From assembly GCF_000230835.1 (NCBI RefSeq), contig NZ_CM001240.1, forward strand, positions 4,986,779 to 5,050,778: a DNA stretch of 64,000 bases, given 5' to 3'. The DNA is from Clostridium sp. DL-VIII. GTDB lineage: Bacteria; Bacillota; Clostridia; Clostridiales; Clostridiaceae. Positions within the stretch are counted from its first letter, which is position 1. Each line of letters begins with the position of its first letter. Under the pieces are notes generated by a model. It was not told the origin of the DNA. It did no database searches and was given only the letters and a program-made list of their open reading frames with translations. Of the stretch, positions 62,762 to 64,000 are shown piece after piece. The translations under genes and the position numbers were made by a program.

Positions 62762-64000
62762 GGCTCAACATCAAAATATGTTCTTGACAGCTTAAGCTGT
62801 CAAGAAATGGTTATTACATTCTAATAAAATTCTTCCTTTGTAGTAGTCTTTATTCCTTGTAAAATAGTGTCTGCGTTGAATTGCTTTAATTTTACCGTTT
62901 CTACCTTCAACAGCGGCATTGGTATATCTACAATGATGATAGTTAATTATTTCTTGTCTCCAGTTTTCAAAAGTAACCAAAGCACGTTCTACCTCAGGTA
63001 TATTTAGTGAATGTCCTTTTTTACACCATTTATCAAATACATTTGTTGCCTGTATAACACTTGAACAACAGTCATACCACTCAATAAGTTCCTCTTTCCA
63101 CTCATATACTGCTTTTAGGTCAGGTGATAATGACAACAACTGCTGGAGCATCTCAACCTCTTTTGATGTAAGATATTCATTCCGTTTTTCAAGTACTGAT
63201 TTATTTCTTTTCAATACTGTCCGTGCCGCAGGAGTTAAATCACAACTTATGCGTTTTCTTACGCCTCTAAGAGCTTCCATAGCATAGCTATTAACATGAA
63301 ACCTATCCGCAATACGTATAGCATCTGGGTATACTTCTTTTGCAAATGTGTGATAATATGGAGCCAAATCCATTACTATAGCAAAAGGTCGGAGCTCAAA
63401 AAGTTCTGGATTTACAGTCTTATGACTTCTAAGCTCTTCAAGTTTTCTTCCTGGAATTATTTCAAGTAATGTTCCGTTACGAAGGTCATGAATTCCAGTA
63501 TTATAACTATGTCCTTTCCTTATAGCAAAATCATCCATTCCAAGTATAAGCTTGTTAGTGTTAGAACTTTCTAATATAACTTTTGCTTGCAATTGTGGAA
63601 CAACATAGTCAATATAATTTTTATATATTCTTTCAACTGTAGAATATGGTATTTTCAATGTTCTAGCACAGTGAATAACCGTTGCTCCTGGTACTTTAGT
63701 TGCAATAAACTCTTGAAATTCATTAGTATAACGACTCTTTCCAGTCAGGAATGAATATTGCCATGAAAAAGAGGCATTACAATCCTTACAGGACATTCTT
63801 ATTTTAGGAACCTTTAATATTACCTCGTTTTGAAATATAGGAAGATGCCTTACTCTTCTAATTCCAGATGAGCCTCGTCTTATTATTTTAAAACTCTTAC
63901 AGCACGGACAAGGTTGAGTATATTCTGTAGGTTGGATTTCAATACAAATTCTATCTTCAAAACCATAGATAAAATTGATAACATTTATTCCTTGTAAATT
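62762..64000. mobile_element. ISL3-family insertion sequence, second copy (cut by window end)
   Basis: Inverted copy of the element at 25530. Its right end GGCTCAACATCAAAATATG begins at 62762, 18 bp before the uxaC start. The visible part codes for a protein identical to the first copy. Expected end is near 64144, outside. The 8 bases before it (62754-62761, TCCTACTT) are the presumed target duplication. Confidence 0.9.
62792..64000 (-). CDS. ISL3 family transposase (N-terminus outside window)
   Basis: Same protein as at 25644, in the opposite orientation; the start codon would fall near 64030. The zinc finger (CPCCKSF), MDDFAIRKGH and EGRNGKIK blocks are all visible. Its stop lies 30 bp from the IS end, so its transcript runs straight towards uxaC in the same direction. 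Confidence 0.93.
   Translation of the reverse strand, partial: NLQGINVINFIYGFEDRICIEIQPTEYTQPCPCCKSFKIIRRGSSGIRRVRHLPIFQNEVILKVPKIRMSCKDCNASFSWQYSFLTGKSRYTNEFQEFIATKVPGATVIHCARTLKIPYSTVERIYKNYIDYVVPQLQAKVILESSNTNKLILGMDDFAIRKGHSYNTGIHDLRNGTLLEIIPGRKLEELRSHKTVNPELFELRPFAIVMDLAPYYHTFAKEVYPDAIRIADRFHVNSYAMEALRGVRKRISCDLTPAARTVLKRNKSVLEKRNEYLTSKEVEMLQQLLSLSPDLKAVYEWKEELIEWYDCCSSVIQATNVFDKWCKKGHSLNIPEVERALVTFENWRQEIINYHHCRYTNAAVEGRNGKIKAIQRRHYFTRNKDYYKGRILLECNNHFLTA

Overview
The window is AT-rich and has short intergenic gaps, strong GGAGG-type ribosome binding sites and frequent TTG/GTG starts. Its gene set (a Spo0E-like phosphatase, an iron-only hydrogenase, butyrate kinase, several PTS and sugar genes, choline-binding-type repeats) points to a saccharolytic, spore-forming, butyrate/solvent-type Clostridium of the C. 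beijerinckii kind. The species assignment is inference; no rRNA or marker gene is present. No tRNA, rRNA, CRISPR array, prophage or replication origin was seen.

Layout. 1-3.8 kb: a fructose-family PTS (EIIA, EIIB, EIIC) with its PRD activator. 4-18 kb: housekeeping and accessory genes (HelD, PhzF-like, FabF, AraC, CNNM/CorC-type membrane protein, Spo0E-like peptide, XRE regulator, signal peptidase I, DUF218, EamA, a variant [FeFe] hydrogenase). Copies of a small palindromic repeat family with TTAGGCACA ends are scattered between them. 18-25.4 kb: AraC-type HTH protein, a ClpP, an exonuclease, a lone butyrate kinase, a KdgT fragment and a PadR/flavodoxin/VC0807 operon. 25.5-28.5 kb: an ISL3-family IS next to a frameshifted IS91-like element. 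28.6-39.5 kb: LysR, DJ-1/PfpI, TetR, MocR-type regulator, NADH oxidase, HAD phosphatase, GH3 glucosidase and an EamA exporter. 39.8-43.4 kb: a truncated cell-wall-binding repeat gene and a three-gene acyl-CoA dehydratase activase operon. 43.5-54.3 kb: GNAT, an RsgA GTPase with an elaborate leader, APC permease, ECF sigma/anti-sigma pair, GT39 glycosyltransferase, radical SAM, FUSC-type exporter and MATE pump. 54.6-59.1 kb: the trehalose locus (treC, treP, divergent treR). 59.2-64 kb: HIT protein, a GPH-type symporter with glucuronate isomerase, then a second identical ISL3 copy running off the window.

The clearest non-coding signals are three. (1) A ~270-bp structured repeat occurs at 19480-19759 and 31028-31296; the two copies diverge but keep a stem through compensatory changes, so it looks like a structured RNA or a hairpin-rich mobile element. 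(2) The 500-nt leader of the rsgA paralogue holds a promoter, a 10-codon ORF, a duplicated CCGCAG arm, an intrinsic terminator and a 22-codon ORF that overlaps the rsgA start, the architecture of an attenuation switch. (3) The TTAGGCACA palindrome family includes a 164-bp full-length copy and 56-75-bp deletion derivatives.

The recent ISL3 insertion ahead of uxaC left the ribosome binding site inside the putative 8-bp target duplication. It therefore probably changed the transcription, but not the translation start, of the hexuronate genes. Together with the decayed KdgT permease, the window shows uronate metabolism in flux.
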